Assembly (NCBI GenBank): GCA_022822745.1
Contig: JAJEAO010000005.1
Span: 81,831-115,441, forward strand
DNA from: Acidobacteriota bacterium
GTDB lineage: Bacteria > Acidobacteriota > Vicinamibacteria > Marinacidobacterales > Marinacidobacteraceae
Length of the DNA: 33,611 nucleotides
Direction: 5' to 3'
Position 1 is the first letter of the stretch, and every line of letters begins with the position of its first letter. The notes below the pieces were generated by a model. That model had not been told where the DNA came from and did no database searches. It saw only the letters and a program-made list of their open reading frames with translations. Both the position numbers and the translations under genes were made by a program. Shown one piece after another: positions 8,601 through 16,304 of the stretch.

Positions 8601-9253
8601 CCGCGTTCGTGAACGAGGTGGAAGACCTCCCTCTCCGCGTCCCACGGTTGGCGGCGCCACGGCGCTGTGAACTCGCGGGACTCGATGAGCCTGAACCCGG
8701 CATCGCGCAGCAGATCCACCGGCTGGTCCCACTGGTGCCGGCTCGGCCGCCGGAGCAATCGTCGGATCCCCGGGCCCGGATCGCGGATCTGCGCCTCGAA
8801 GAAGCGCCGGAACACCCGGTCGTAGAACGTGCGATGCTCCGGCCCGGCGAGGATCGAGAAGCCGGGATCCACTCCCGCTTCCACCGGGTACTCGCCGAGC
8901 AGCGTGGCGCAGAAGGAGTGGATCGTCCCGATGGCCGCCTCCTCGAGGGACTCGATCCCCTTCTTCAGCCGCCGCCGGACCACGGAATTGGCCGGCCGCT
9001 CGGCCGCCATCCGGTGTTCGAGTGCCTGGCGCAGTCGCAGCCGGAGCTCCCCGCCTGCCTTCTCGGTGAACGTGATCGTGGCGATCCGTTCGATCCCGGC
9101 TGCGCCTCGCGCCACCATCTCGACCACGCGGCTCACCACCGAGGTCGTCTTGCCGGTCCCGGCCGCCGCCTCCACGATCAGCGTGGCGTCGTGGTCGGAG
9201 CGCATCCGTTCGCGCGCCGCCGCGTCGGGGAGACTCCGCGGGAGCGCGGTCAT
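5630..9253 (-). CDS. addA: AddA-like UvrD-family helicase/nuclease
   Basis: A 1207-aa superfamily 1A helicase with a C-terminal nuclease domain; it should act with AddB in resecting double-strand breaks for RecA. Walker A is AAAGTGKT (29-36). Later come VDEYQDTDPIQTE (motif II), VGDPKQSIYRFRGADI (motif III), VRLMTIHAAKGLEFPVVV (motif V) and YVAMTRARDILA (motif VI). The last about 150 residues hold a PD-(D/E)XK nuclease: GIADLVF, then TIVDFKTD, then YRRQLALYV. A low-complexity Ser/Ala/Asp/Pro/Glu linker (DSAFDSAFDAALDRSAPS, then EEPPPREP) sits just before the nuclease. The ATG at 9253 overlaps the stop of addB by 4 nt (ATGA), so the two are one operon. RecB-like is the alternative name, but the AddB partner fits AddA better. 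Confidence 0.9.
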   Translation of the reverse strand: MTALPRSLPDAAARERMRSDHDATLIVEAAAGTGKTTSVVSRVVEMVARGAAGIERIATITFTEKAGGELRLRLRQALEHRMAAERPANSVVRRRLKKGIESLEEAAIGTIHSFCATLLGEYPVEAGVDPGFSILAGPEHRTFYDRVFRRFFEAQIRDPGPGIRRLLRRPSRHQWDQPVDLLRDAGFRLIESREFTAPWRRQPWDAEREVFHLVHERGLTPKGKTAPSLVEIADLYRTVPPVPPEHRTRDSKPNWLVFSMKEAAMLEEEIRLREEAGAPDSEWTEQALATLRVQKYGSYAPPGAPPDVKESRDAFAERLAEFQKRSNAHLAALLREDLREVVDLYEETKQKAGVLDFHDLLLRTHDLLRNSPEVRGELQERYRQILVDEYQDTDPIQTEIVLLLTSDEPRDGDWRLAVPRPGRLCLVGDPKQSIYRFRGADIAHYQGVKRRLLEGGAVELNLTSNFRSVPGVCRFVNRVMEPMFDARAPLRDDPEAPPAAQVSYQPLHPVRDAIAGGPAVRAIPIESTMAKDADKEEPRQVAGFVADLLDSGLEIPDHAGKGPPRPIRPGDICLLFRRFRSAWKLIPEPFAQELHDRDIPYSLNAVRTYIGSAELTFLRAALTAVEFPEDEIAAYSTLRGPLFAFPDQDLFRFQRTHGRLEPHRAGAIELDASAPAADREIREALGFLFELHLERNERPIAVTISELTGRHHTEIGFAFWRSPEQVLTNLRRLLEEARLYEAAGGLSFRGFVAQLEAEAQAEDASAGHAVDEEGSGVRLMTIHAAKGLEFPVVVLCDVGATRGSIASRFVSREKKLWASDLGKGIRPWDLIRNQKSEIEEEKAEFDRMLYVAMTRARDILACPVARLKYQHQPAFLDPPMRRLEELASSSRQGYARATGAAPPAGRPGWRRRGDSRWRILKSPGAEDAVRQGKAAERAFRKQREKALRSGSEPARRVSGAKHLATDGEVDGLDAVAADVTAEVTAGRVSRDLERPRGAGFGSLAHRILETVRFGAPAAEVDRAARRTARELDLPEEWAAPAAAAVLAAFDHPVLEAAGRAERQGRVWRELPLLHQEEAPLPTEPPPDPASAEDSAFDSAFDAALDRSAPSPAVPEEGDAPLPSEPAEEPPPREPAAPVMVQGIADLVFQEKAGGPFTIVDFKTDAFDPDAPGDAGETLAAYRRQLALYVRAISRATKKPAQATLLFI

Positions 9254-12200
9254 GGCATCGCCCTCACGGCGTTCACGGGGTCCAGGGCCTTCGCCGTCTT
9301 CGGCTTCCGCAGGTGGTGGAGCTTCGGCCGGGGACCGCAGACGCCCTGGTAGTCGCACCAGTCGCACTCCATCTTGAAGCCGCTCCGGTGCGGCGCCGCC
9401 GGGAACCGGCCGAGTCGGATCGCCTGATCGAGCTCGCCCAGGAACGCGGCCAGGCTGTTCCGGGCTCTCGCGGCGCCGGTGTCCACTTCGGCCTCGCTGA
9501 ATTGGCCACGGACGGTGGCGTAGTAGAGACGGCCCTTCGGGACTGCCCGGCCAGCCATCTCCTCGAGAGCGAGGGCGTAGAGGAGCGGCTGGAGTCCGCG
9601 TCCGCCGAACAGGATCTTCCAGTCGCGGGCGGGCGCGAACCTGGCCTTGCCGGTCTTGTAGTCCGTGACGCGGAGCTCGCCTCCCTCGAGCCGCTCGACC
9701 AGGTCGATCGAGCCCCGGAGCTGCAAGCCGCCCGGCAGCGTCACCGGGTCGGGCACGCTCGCCGGATCCTTGAGAGTCCGGAGCGAGCTCAGCCCGAAGC
9801 TCAGCTCGGCGGCCTCCGGAGTGATCCGCTCCTCGGCGAACCGGCGGACCACCTCCCGAATTTCGGCGCGGATCCCCGCCATCTCGTCGCGCCAGATCGA
9901 GTCCACCGGCGGGGCCGCGCGCTCGCGCAGTTCGGCCGCGACCTCCCGGAACCGGCGCTCCACGATGTCGAGAGCCTCCTCGAGCTTCTCCGGCGTGAGC
10001 GGGGCCAGCGGCCGGAGATCCTGGCCGACATGGAACAGGACGTCGTGGGCGAGCGAGCCCCGGGTCAGGGGGTCGAGGTAGGCCCGGGGCTCGGGGCGAT
10101 CGATCCGCCGCATCCGGAGCACGTTCTTCAGGAAGAACCGATAGGGACATTCCGCGAAGTTCTGGAGCCCGGTGGCCGAATACGGATGGGCTCCGGGGCG
10201 ATGGCGCTCCAGCGCCTTGGCCGTCTCGGAGTCGCCCCGCAGGACGAAACCGTCGGCAGCCGTCCACTTGCGCTGCTCGCGCATCCATTCCTGGCGCAGC
10301 GCCCGGGCGAGGAACGGTTCTCTCAGCACGAAGGCTGCGGCGCCGGGCTGCGGGTCGCGCCGGTCGCTCCCGAGAGCGGCCATGACCCGCGAGAGCCCGA
10401 ACTCGGGGAGATCGAGAGCCCGTCCGCTGCCCTCCGGAGCGCGGACGCCGGGGACCATCGGGTTGGTGCGTTCGGCGTCGTCCCGGATCATCCGCAGCGT
10501 GTGCGACTTGCCGCGCGCCGCGCGGAGCACCTCGGCCAGGTAGTAGGACGGCGCCTGTGGCCTGGCTTCCACGAGGTTCAGCGAGGAGTAGCCGAGAACG
10601 AGACGCCGCGTGGCGGCGCCCACCGCGATCCGCAGGAGCAGGCGCTCCCGCTCCCGCCAGTCCGCGAGCCGCGGCAGGGTCTTCTCCAGCCGGGCCCGAA
10701 TCCGGTCTCGCAGCAGGGGATCCTGCCGGACGACCCGGGGGAAGCCGTGCTCGACGACGCCGGGGACCACGACCACATCGAACGAGAGCCCCCGGGCCGC
10801 CTCGATGGGTCCGACCCACACCCGTCCGTAGCGGGAGCCGGAGGAACGGGTCGGGATTTCGGTGAGTCGGCGGCCCAGGTGGTCGCGGATATCCTCGAGA
10901 TCCGCTCTTTCGCCGGCGGCTGCCGGCCCGGTCCGCTCCAGGCGCTCCACGACGATGTCCGGCTCCCGGAGAGCGGTCCTCGCGAGATCGCGCAGCCGCT
11001 CGATCCACGCCTCCCAGGGGCGCCTCTTCCAGCGGAGCGCATCGAGCCGGCGGATGATCGGGAGCGCGACCTGTCGCAGGGACTCGAGATCCCGTCGCTC
11101 GCGGCGGGCGGAATCGTTCGCCTCCTTGCGCTCGAGGCCGGCGAGCTCCTGGATGCGGGCGCCCAGACGGCTCTCCCAGCGGTCCGCGCCGCGCAGGACC
11201 GACGCGTCGAGGAGGATCTCCTCCCACCGTCTGGGGGAGGCGGCGGGCCGGTCCGGAGGCGCCGGGGCCTGGCCCAGCGAGAGGTACTCGGCAAAGCGCG
11301 CCACCGAGAAGTCGTCGAGCGCGCAGTCCAGCAGGGCGAGGAAAGCCCGTCCGGCGGGGTTCGGCTTCCGGTCGCCGAAGTCGAAGAATGCCGGAATCCC
11401 GGCTCGCTGGAAGGCGGGAGGGAACCGGCTGGCCTGGAGTGCGGCGCGGCCGGGAAGCAGGACAGCCATGCGGTCGAAGGGCGCCCCGTCGCGGGCCGCA
11501 TCGAGGCAGATGCGCACGGCCTCGAGGGCTTCCGCATTGGCGCCCGGGGCCGCGATCACGCGAACGCTGTCGGGTTCCAGCGGCCGGCTTGCGTCGTCGT
11601 CGGTCGTGAACAGGCGCCGCTGCGCCGCCGCAAGGGCGCTTTCCCGGCGCGAACCTGACGCAAGGGCGCTCTCCCGGCGCGAACCTGACGCAGGAGCGCG
11701 CACCCGGCGGGAAGCCGAGGGAACGCCGCCGGCCGGGTGGGGAGCGCCGCCGAAGTCGCGGAGCGCCTGTTCGGTCTCGGTGTCCCCGTGCGGCAGCGTC
11801 CAGAGAACCGCGGGAGATCTTGCGCACAGCGCCTTCGCGAACGGGCGCGACGCCTGGTGGTGCAGACGAACATCGAGGAAGACGGTGGGGAGACCGATGG
11901 GGTGCGACGAGGCGGCGCCGGGCTCTTCGATCCGGGCGCAGGCGATCCGGAGCGCCTCGGCGCGGTCTGCAAAGCGGCCCGAGGACAGCGCCTCGACATA
12001 GCCGGCGTAGAGCCGGCCGACCGCTGGATCGAGTCGCTCGAGCGGTTCCGGCGCGATTTCGGCGAGGCGGAGCTCGTCGAAGGTGGCCGCCAGGCGGCGG
12101 GCCAGTCCGGGCCCGCCGGCGACCCGGGTGAGGCGATCGAGGGTGCCCTCCTCGCGGGCCTGGTGGACCCCTTCCGCCACCAGGCCGAGCCGGGCCGCCG

Positions 12201-12453
12201 GCGTGAGGGGAGTGAGCCGTCTCCTGGCGAGACCGGGAGCGGCGAGGGTCTCGGCGAGGGTCAGGAATCCACAGCGATGCGCCCCGAAGAGCGCCTCGCG
12301 ACGCTCGGCCACCTCGTGGCACAGGCGATCGGCCGGATGGCGCCGGTGGCCGACGACCAGGAACGGTTGTCCGGCGGGCAGATCGAGCAGGAACTCCCGC
12401 GCCTCGCGGATCCGGCTCCGGGCGCGCGGCCCGGCAAGGTAAGTCAACCCCAC
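9250..12453 (-). CDS. addB: AddB-like PD-(D/E)XK nuclease subunit
   Basis: A 1067-aa partner of AddA. The N-terminal region resembles an inactivated helicase without a Walker A lysine (LAGPRARSR near the start). The C-terminal nuclease has RGSIDLVERL, then RVTDYKTGKARF, then QPLLYALALEEM. An iron-sulphur cluster is predicted from ECPYRFF before the nuclease plus CDWCDYQGVC (CX2CX5C) near the end, the AddB arrangement. The start is GTG at 12453 (TTG at 12447 is possible). No Shine-Dalgarno precedes it, but TATAGT ends 9 nt upstream, suggesting a leaderless message. A 30-bp in-frame tandem repeat (11631-11720) inserts a three-unit Ser/Gly/Arg/Glu/Ala segment at about residues 245-274. The gene is divergent from the TPR gene. 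Confidence 0.86.
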   Translation of the reverse strand: MGLTYLAGPRARSRIREAREFLLDLPAGQPFLVVGHRRHPADRLCHEVAERREALFGAHRCGFLTLAETLAAPGLARRRLTPLTPAARLGLVAEGVHQAREEGTLDRLTRVAGGPGLARRLAATFDELRLAEIAPEPLERLDPAVGRLYAGYVEALSSGRFADRAEALRIACARIEEPGAASSHPIGLPTVFLDVRLHHQASRPFAKALCARSPAVLWTLPHGDTETEQALRDFGGAPHPAGGVPSASRRVRAPASGSRRESALASGSRRESALAAAQRRLFTTDDDASRPLEPDSVRVIAAPGANAEALEAVRICLDAARDGAPFDRMAVLLPGRAALQASRFPPAFQRAGIPAFFDFGDRKPNPAGRAFLALLDCALDDFSVARFAEYLSLGQAPAPPDRPAASPRRWEEILLDASVLRGADRWESRLGARIQELAGLERKEANDSARRERRDLESLRQVALPIIRRLDALRWKRRPWEAWIERLRDLARTALREPDIVVERLERTGPAAAGERADLEDIRDHLGRRLTEIPTRSSGSRYGRVWVGPIEAARGLSFDVVVVPGVVEHGFPRVVRQDPLLRDRIRARLEKTLPRLADWRERERLLLRIAVGAATRRLVLGYSSLNLVEARPQAPSYYLAEVLRAARGKSHTLRMIRDDAERTNPMVPGVRAPEGSGRALDLPEFGLSRVMAALGSDRRDPQPGAAAFVLREPFLARALRQEWMREQRKWTAADGFVLRGDSETAKALERHRPGAHPYSATGLQNFAECPYRFFLKNVLRMRRIDRPEPRAYLDPLTRGSLAHDVLFHVGQDLRPLAPLTPEKLEEALDIVERRFREVAAELRERAAPPVDSIWRDEMAGIRAEIREVVRRFAEERITPEAAELSFGLSSLRTLKDPASVPDPVTLPGGLQLRGSIDLVERLEGGELRVTDYKTGKARFAPARDWKILFGGRGLQPLLYALALEEMAGRAVPKGRLYYATVRGQFSEAEVDTGAARARNSLAAFLGELDQAIRLGRFPAAPHRSGFKMECDWCDYQGVCGPRPKLHHLRKPKTAKALDPVNAVRAMP
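11631..11720. repeat. 30-bp tandem repeat inside addB
   Basis: Three consecutive 30-bp units (11631-11660, 11661-11690, 11691-11720). The first two differ by one base and the third is diverged. The period is a multiple of three, so the gene stays open and gains ten residues per unit (SGSRRESALA in the addB frame). Confidence 0.85.
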
Positions 12454-12462
12454 AGCCGCCGA

Positions 12463-12468
12463 ACTATA
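12463..12468 (-). promoter_or_regulatory. -10 element of the addBA operon
   Basis: TATAGT on the minus strand, 9 nt before the GTG start of addB. No convincing -35 lies upstream. The spacing implies a message starting at or within 2-3 nt of the start codon. Confidence 0.45.
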
Positions 12469-12555
12469 CGGACGGGGGATGACAGATCGCGACCAGCCGC
12501 GCCCCGGCAGGGACCTCCGGGAGAGGCCGGGCGCGTTCCGCCGCGCGTGGGCTTC

Positions 12556-12585
12556 TTGCCCGCGGCAAGGACGGTGTTCTACGAT
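12556..12585 (+). promoter_or_regulatory. Possible promoter of the TPR gene
   Basis: TTGCCC (12556-12561) and TACGAT (12580-12585) are spaced by 18 nt. The -35 lies within a perfect short inverted repeat, CTTGCC-CGC-GGCAAG (12555-12569), which could be an operator. The inferred leader is about 45 nt and carries the GGAGG that sets the start. Confidence 0.4.
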
Positions 12586-12637
12586 TTTTCATCAGTCTGC
12601 CGCCTCGGTGGCGGCGGCGCGCCCCATGGAGGCCCGT

Positions 12638-14356
12638 ATGTCGTTCGTGAAGTCCCGGTTGTTCGCTGGCTGGCCGTCGCTGATCGCGGTCCTGGGGGTC
12701 CTCGCTCTCGTCGCGCCGGCGGCGGGCCTCGCCCAGGAAGAGGAGCGGGAGCCGCTGAACCGGCGCGAGGTCTCGCGGGCCATCGACATCGCCGAAGACC
12801 ACATGGAGGAGGCCGAAGACGCCGAGCGTGATGGCGACATGGAGGCGGCGCAGGCAGCCTGGAGCCAGGCGGGCGGGTTCTATCTGCGCGTGCTCCAGGA
12901 CTACCCCGACCGCCACGACGTGCGCATCGCGCTGGCGCGGATCTACGTGAAGTTCGAGGAGTGGGAGAACGTCGCCGCGTCCTATTCCCTCGCCGTGGAG
13001 GGACTCGAGGACGACGGCGAGATCCTCGAGGCGTGGACCGAGATGACGAACGCCTACTCCATGATGGAGAACGACCTCAAGGTCATCGAGGCGGGGCAGA
13101 AAGTCCTCGATCTGAATCCGAACCCGTCCGCGGATGTGTATCTCGGGGTCGGCGCCGCCATGGCGCGCCAGGGGCAGTTCGAGGGCGCCTCCGAGATGGC
13201 CGAAGCGGCCCTCGCGCTCGATCCGGACAGCGCGGTGGCCCACCAGACGCTCGGCCAGGCCGCCTTCGCCGCACAGGATTTCGACGCCGCCGAGGCCTCG
13301 TTCCGCCGCGCCGTCGAGCTCGACGCCACGACCGCGCGCGCCCACGCCGGCCTTGCCGAGATCTACTTCGCCCGCGGGGACTTCCAGGCGGCGGTGGACT
13401 CCGCCACGGCGGCGCTCGATCTGAACGACCAGCTCACCGCGGCCTACGGGATCCGGGGCAAGGCGAACAACGCCCTCGGGAACCAGCAGCAGGCGCACGG
13501 CGACCTCGCCATGGCGATCACGGTGAACGCGAACGACCCGGCCGCCAACCTCGCCTTCGCGCAGGTGTATGAATCGCAGCAGAACACCGGACAGGCGACG
13601 AACTACTACCAGAAGGTGACGGAGCTCGAGAACTCGCCGCCGGCTTCCCGCGCTCTTGCTCACGCCGCGCTCGGCCGGTTCGCGCTCGCGGCGCTGAACG
13701 TGGACGAGGGCGTTCGGCACATGCAGGCCGCCGCCGAGGCCGATTCCTCCGCGGAGGGCGTGATGTCGGGCCTCGGCCAGGCGTGGTTCGAGAAGGCGAA
13801 GGCCGCCCGCCGGGCGCAGGATCTCGCGGGCGCGCTCGAGGCGGCCACCCAGGCCGTCGCGGCCGACGGCGAGAACCCTTCCTACCAGGTGGAGCAGGGG
13901 ATCGCGATGGTGCTGTCGCAGACCGACATCGCCGGAGCGCTGCCGATTCTCGAGGGCGCCATCCCGATGCTGTCCGCCGACGCCGATCCCGGGGACGCCG
14001 CCGTCGGTCACTTCGCGCTCGGCCAGGCCTACCTGAGCTCCAACGACTTCGCCGGAGCCGAGGCGCAGTTCTCGGAGGCCACCATGAAGCTGGACTCGTG
14101 GGGTACGCCGTTCGTGATGCTCGCCTGGGCCCACACTGCACAGGTCGCCTACGGGCCGTGCAAGCTGAAGGATGCCTCCTTCGGAGAGCGCCTTACAGCC
14201 GCCGGAGTCGGCTGCCCCGCGAGCGCCGCCGATTACGAGCGCGTCGAGCAGGCGGCCGCCGCCTACGCGAGCGCCACCGAGAAGGGCGCCCAGGATCCGA
14301 CCCTCGCCGAGCGGATCGCCGTTCTCCAGGAGGTCCGGAATCAGATCGTCGAGTAG
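12638..14356 (+). CDS. Exported tetratricopeptide-repeat protein
   Basis: A 572-aa protein with a Sec-type signal (about residues 1-31: basic start, hydrophobic LIAVLGVLALVAPAAG, then LAQEEE). It is followed by many TPR units, for example DSAVAHQTLGQAAFAAQDFD, RAHAGLAEIYFARGDFQAAV and VGHFALGQAYLSSNDFAGAE. TPR arrays bind other proteins; no enzyme domain is visible. Two cysteines near the end (YGPCKL and VGCPAS) could form a disulphide in the periplasm. I chose the ATG at 12638 because GGAGG (12628-12632) sits 5 nt upstream; the in-frame ATG at 12626 lies before that site. The next gene, an M20 peptidase, follows closely in the same direction. Confidence 0.82.
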   Translation: MSFVKSRLFAGWPSLIAVLGVLALVAPAAGLAQEEEREPLNRREVSRAIDIAEDHMEEAEDAERDGDMEAAQAAWSQAGGFYLRVLQDYPDRHDVRIALARIYVKFEEWENVAASYSLAVEGLEDDGEILEAWTEMTNAYSMMENDLKVIEAGQKVLDLNPNPSADVYLGVGAAMARQGQFEGASEMAEAALALDPDSAVAHQTLGQAAFAAQDFDAAEASFRRAVELDATTARAHAGLAEIYFARGDFQAAVDSATAALDLNDQLTAAYGIRGKANNALGNQQQAHGDLAMAITVNANDPAANLAFAQVYESQQNTGQATNYYQKVTELENSPPASRALAHAALGRFALAALNVDEGVRHMQAAAEADSSAEGVMSGLGQAWFEKAKAARRAQDLAGALEAATQAVAADGENPSYQVEQGIAMVLSQTDIAGALPILEGAIPMLSADADPGDAAVGHFALGQAYLSSNDFAGAEAQFSEATMKLDSWGTPFVMLAWAHTAQVAYGPCKLKDASFGERLTAAGVGCPASAADYERVEQAAAAYASATEKGAQDPTLAERIAVLQEVRNQIVE

Positions 14357-14414
14357 CGCTCCCGCTCTGACGGTCTCCGACCACCTCGACTGGCTCGCCC
14401 CCCGCGCGGGGGCG

Positions 14415-15542
14415 ATGCTGGAGATGCTCGGGGAGTTCGTGCGCCTGGAGTCTCCGTCGGACGATCCCGACGCCACCCGGCGGATGGGGGCGTATGCCGT
14501 TTCCGCTCTGACCCGCGCCGCCGCCTCGTTCCTCGCGGGCGCGGAAACGGATCTGATCCCGGCCGAGGACCGGGGCGCGGCGTCCCGCGGCCCGCATCGG
14601 CGGGTCCGCATCCCCGGCGCCGAGTCTGGAGCGCGACCGCTGCTTCTGCTCGGGCACCTGGACACCGTCTGGCGAAACGGGACGCTCGAGGAGCTGCCCT
14701 GGCGCGTGGAGGACGGGATCGCGCGCGGCCCCGGCGTCTATGACATGAAGGCCGGGCTGGTCCAGACGATCTGGGCGCTGCGCGCGCTCGACCGCCGGGG
14801 CCTGCGGCCGCGTCGGCCGATCACCGTCCTCTGGAACACCGACGAGGAAGTCGGCAGCGGAACGAGCGCGACCGTGATCGCGGAGGAGGCGCAGCGCTCG
14901 GCGGCGTGTCTTGTCATGGAGCCCTCGCTTCCGGGCGGCGCAGCGAAGACCAGGCGGCGCGGCGTCGGCGTCCTCGAGGTCCGGGTGGAGGGTCGCGCCG
15001 CCCACGCCGGGCTCGAGCCGGAGCGCGGGATCAGCGCCATCGCGGAACTCGCGCGCATCGTCCTCGCCGCCGAGGCGCTCTCCGCGCCCGAGCGCGGTCT
15101 CACCGTGAACGTGGGGCTCATCCGCGGCGGCACCCGCTCGAACGTGATTCCCGCGCAGGCGACCGCGACCGTGGACGTGCGGATGGACGATCCCGCCGAC
15201 GGAGAGGCGCTGATCGCGTCGCTTCGGAAGCTGAGCGCTTCCCACCCCGAGGCCCGCGTGACCTGGACCGGCGGCGCGAACCGTCCTCCGTTCGTCCGCA
15301 CGTCGGAGGTGGCGGCGCTCTACTGGCGCGCGCGCCGCATCGCCGCCGAACTGGACTGGGATCTCGGGGAAGGCGGCGCGGGGGGCGGTTCTGACGGGAA
15401 CATCGCCGCCGCCGCCGGAACCCCGGTCCTCGACGGCCTCGGCCCCGAAGGCGACGGCGCCCACGCCCGCCACGAGCATGTCCTCGTCGGAGACCTTCCC
15501 CGCCGCGCCGCACTCCTCGCGGCGCTCCTCACCGAACTCTGA
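14415..15542 (+). CDS. M20 family metallopeptidase (carboxypeptidase G2-like)
   Basis: A zinc hydrolase of the M20A/CPG2 type. Motifs: LLLLGHLDTVW (metal His, Asp), GPGVYDMKAGL (bridging Asp), WNTDEEVGSGTS (catalytic Glu-Glu), GRAAHAGLEPERGISAI in the dimerisation domain, GGSDGN near the end and a final ARHEHV His. It should cleave a C-terminal amino acid (often glutamate) from small peptides or folate-like amides; the true substrate is unknown. The first standard start in frame is ATG at 14415, but family-like sequence (DHLDWLAPRAGAMLEML) extends upstream with no ATG, GTG or TTG. A CTG at 14367, 11 nt after the TPR stop, is a candidate start. The gene is probably co-transcribed with the TPR gene. 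Confidence 0.85.
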   Translation: MLEMLGEFVRLESPSDDPDATRRMGAYAVSALTRAAASFLAGAETDLIPAEDRGAASRGPHRRVRIPGAESGARPLLLLGHLDTVWRNGTLEELPWRVEDGIARGPGVYDMKAGLVQTIWALRALDRRGLRPRRPITVLWNTDEEVGSGTSATVIAEEAQRSAACLVMEPSLPGGAAKTRRRGVGVLEVRVEGRAAHAGLEPERGISAIAELARIVLAAEALSAPERGLTVNVGLIRGGTRSNVIPAQATATVDVRMDDPADGEALIASLRKLSASHPEARVTWTGGANRPPFVRTSEVAALYWRARRIAAELDWDLGEGGAGGGSDGNIAAAAGTPVLDGLGPEGDGAHARHEHVLVGDLPRRAALLAALLTEL

Positions 15543-15590
15543 CCCGACGCGCGGAGGAAGACGCGCCGCGAGTCTGAACCGCCGTTCCCA

Positions 15591-15703
15591 TGGAGCGCTG
15601 TCCCCGTGGGGAATCGGACTCCGCCGTTCCTCCCCGCCGAGCCCTGGCCTGAACCTCCGAGCGTGGGCGAGCCCAGTCCCCACCTCTGGAGAGGGGCGCT
15701 CCA
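15591..15703. repeat. Dispersed palindromic repeat, variant B
   Basis: Begins with TGGAGCGCTG (15591) and ends with GGCGCTCCA (15695-15703), the inverted ends of the A-type repeat core, around an unrelated 90-bp middle. It fills most of the gap between the M20 gene and phhB. The -10-like TACAAT of phhB starts at the edge of this element. Confidence 0.6.
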
Positions 15704-15709
15704 TACAAT
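15704..15709 (+). promoter_or_regulatory. -10-like element of phhB
   Basis: TACAAT, followed by 9 nt and then the ATG at 15719. There is no Shine-Dalgarno in between. It fits the leaderless pattern; no -35 was recognised. Confidence 0.45.
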
Positions 15710-15718
15710 CCCCGGCCG

Positions 15719-16048
15719 ATGTCCGAACTCGCTTCCCGAACCTGTGTCCCCTGCCGCGGCGGCGTTCCGCCGATGGAACCCGCCGATGTGGAGAGGTACC
15801 TCGGCAAGGTGGAGGCGTGGAACCACGCCAACCACCGCCGCATCGCCCGCACCTTCGTCTTCCCGAACTTCGTTCACGCCCTCGCCTTCGCCAACGAGGT
15901 CGGCGAGATCGCGGAGGCTGAAGGGCACCACCCCGACCTGCTCGTCGCCTGGGGCCGGGTCGAAGTGACGATCTGGACCCACAAGGTGAACGGGCTCACC
16001 GAGTCCGACTTCATCCTCGCCGCCAAGATAGACCGGCTCGCGGCTTGA
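15719..16048 (+). CDS. phhB: Pterin-4a-carbinolamine dehydratase
   Basis: A 109-aa 4a-hydroxytetrahydrobiopterin dehydratase, the full family length. It dehydrates 4a-hydroxy-tetrahydropterin so that the cofactor of aromatic amino-acid hydroxylases can be recycled. The N-terminal Cys9-x2-Cys12-x-Gly-Gly is common in bacterial members. The active-site signature EGHHPD (68-73) is followed by VEVTIWTHKVNGLTESDFILA, with the WT-K-GLT-DF pattern expected. No phenylalanine hydroxylase is next to it, so a role in molybdopterin or other pterin metabolism is also possible. The start is preceded by TACAAT rather than a ribosome site. It converges with the coiled-coil gene across repeat cluster C. Confidence 0.92.
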   Translation: MSELASRTCVPCRGGVPPMEPADVERYLGKVEAWNHANHRRIARTFVFPNFVHALAFANEVGEIAEAEGHHPDLLVAWGRVEVTIWTHKVNGLTESDFILAAKIDRLAA

Positions 16049-16123
16049 TGGGCTGGGGCCGTTCTCCCGGCCCGGTGCTCCTCCCGCAGGGCTGGGAAGG
16101 CGACAGCCGGCATCAGGCCGGGT

Positions 16124-16304
16124 TTGCCGCTCTGGAGAACCCCTACCGGGAGAACCGGGGCGCTCCATAGGGAGCGGTGCGTATGGAGCGCCGGACTCCA
16201 GTCCGGCACGGGTACAGCACGGGGGCTGCGGAATTGCCGCACCCCTACCGGGAGAACCGGTGGAGAGCGGCGTTCCAACAGGAAGGCGCCGTGGGGGTCT
16301 CGCT
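16124..16304. repeat. Dispersed palindromic repeat cluster C
   Basis: A mosaic of the same modules in the opposite orientation. GCCGCTCTGGAGA begins near 16127. Two exact copies of the 20-mer ACCCCTACCGGGAGAACCGG lie at 16139-16158 and 16241-16260, the complement of the insert in copy A2. GGCGCTCCATA, TATGGAGCGCC (16176-16186) and the stem CGGACTCCAGTCCG follow. It occupies the gap between two convergent genes. Confidence 0.8.

Noticed and set aside
9254-12322. An unbroken frame extending addA upstream to more than 2200 codons
   Set aside because: The upstream part lies out of frame over addB, is Arg/Pro-rich, and has no family motif; addA begins at the ATG overlapping the addB stop.
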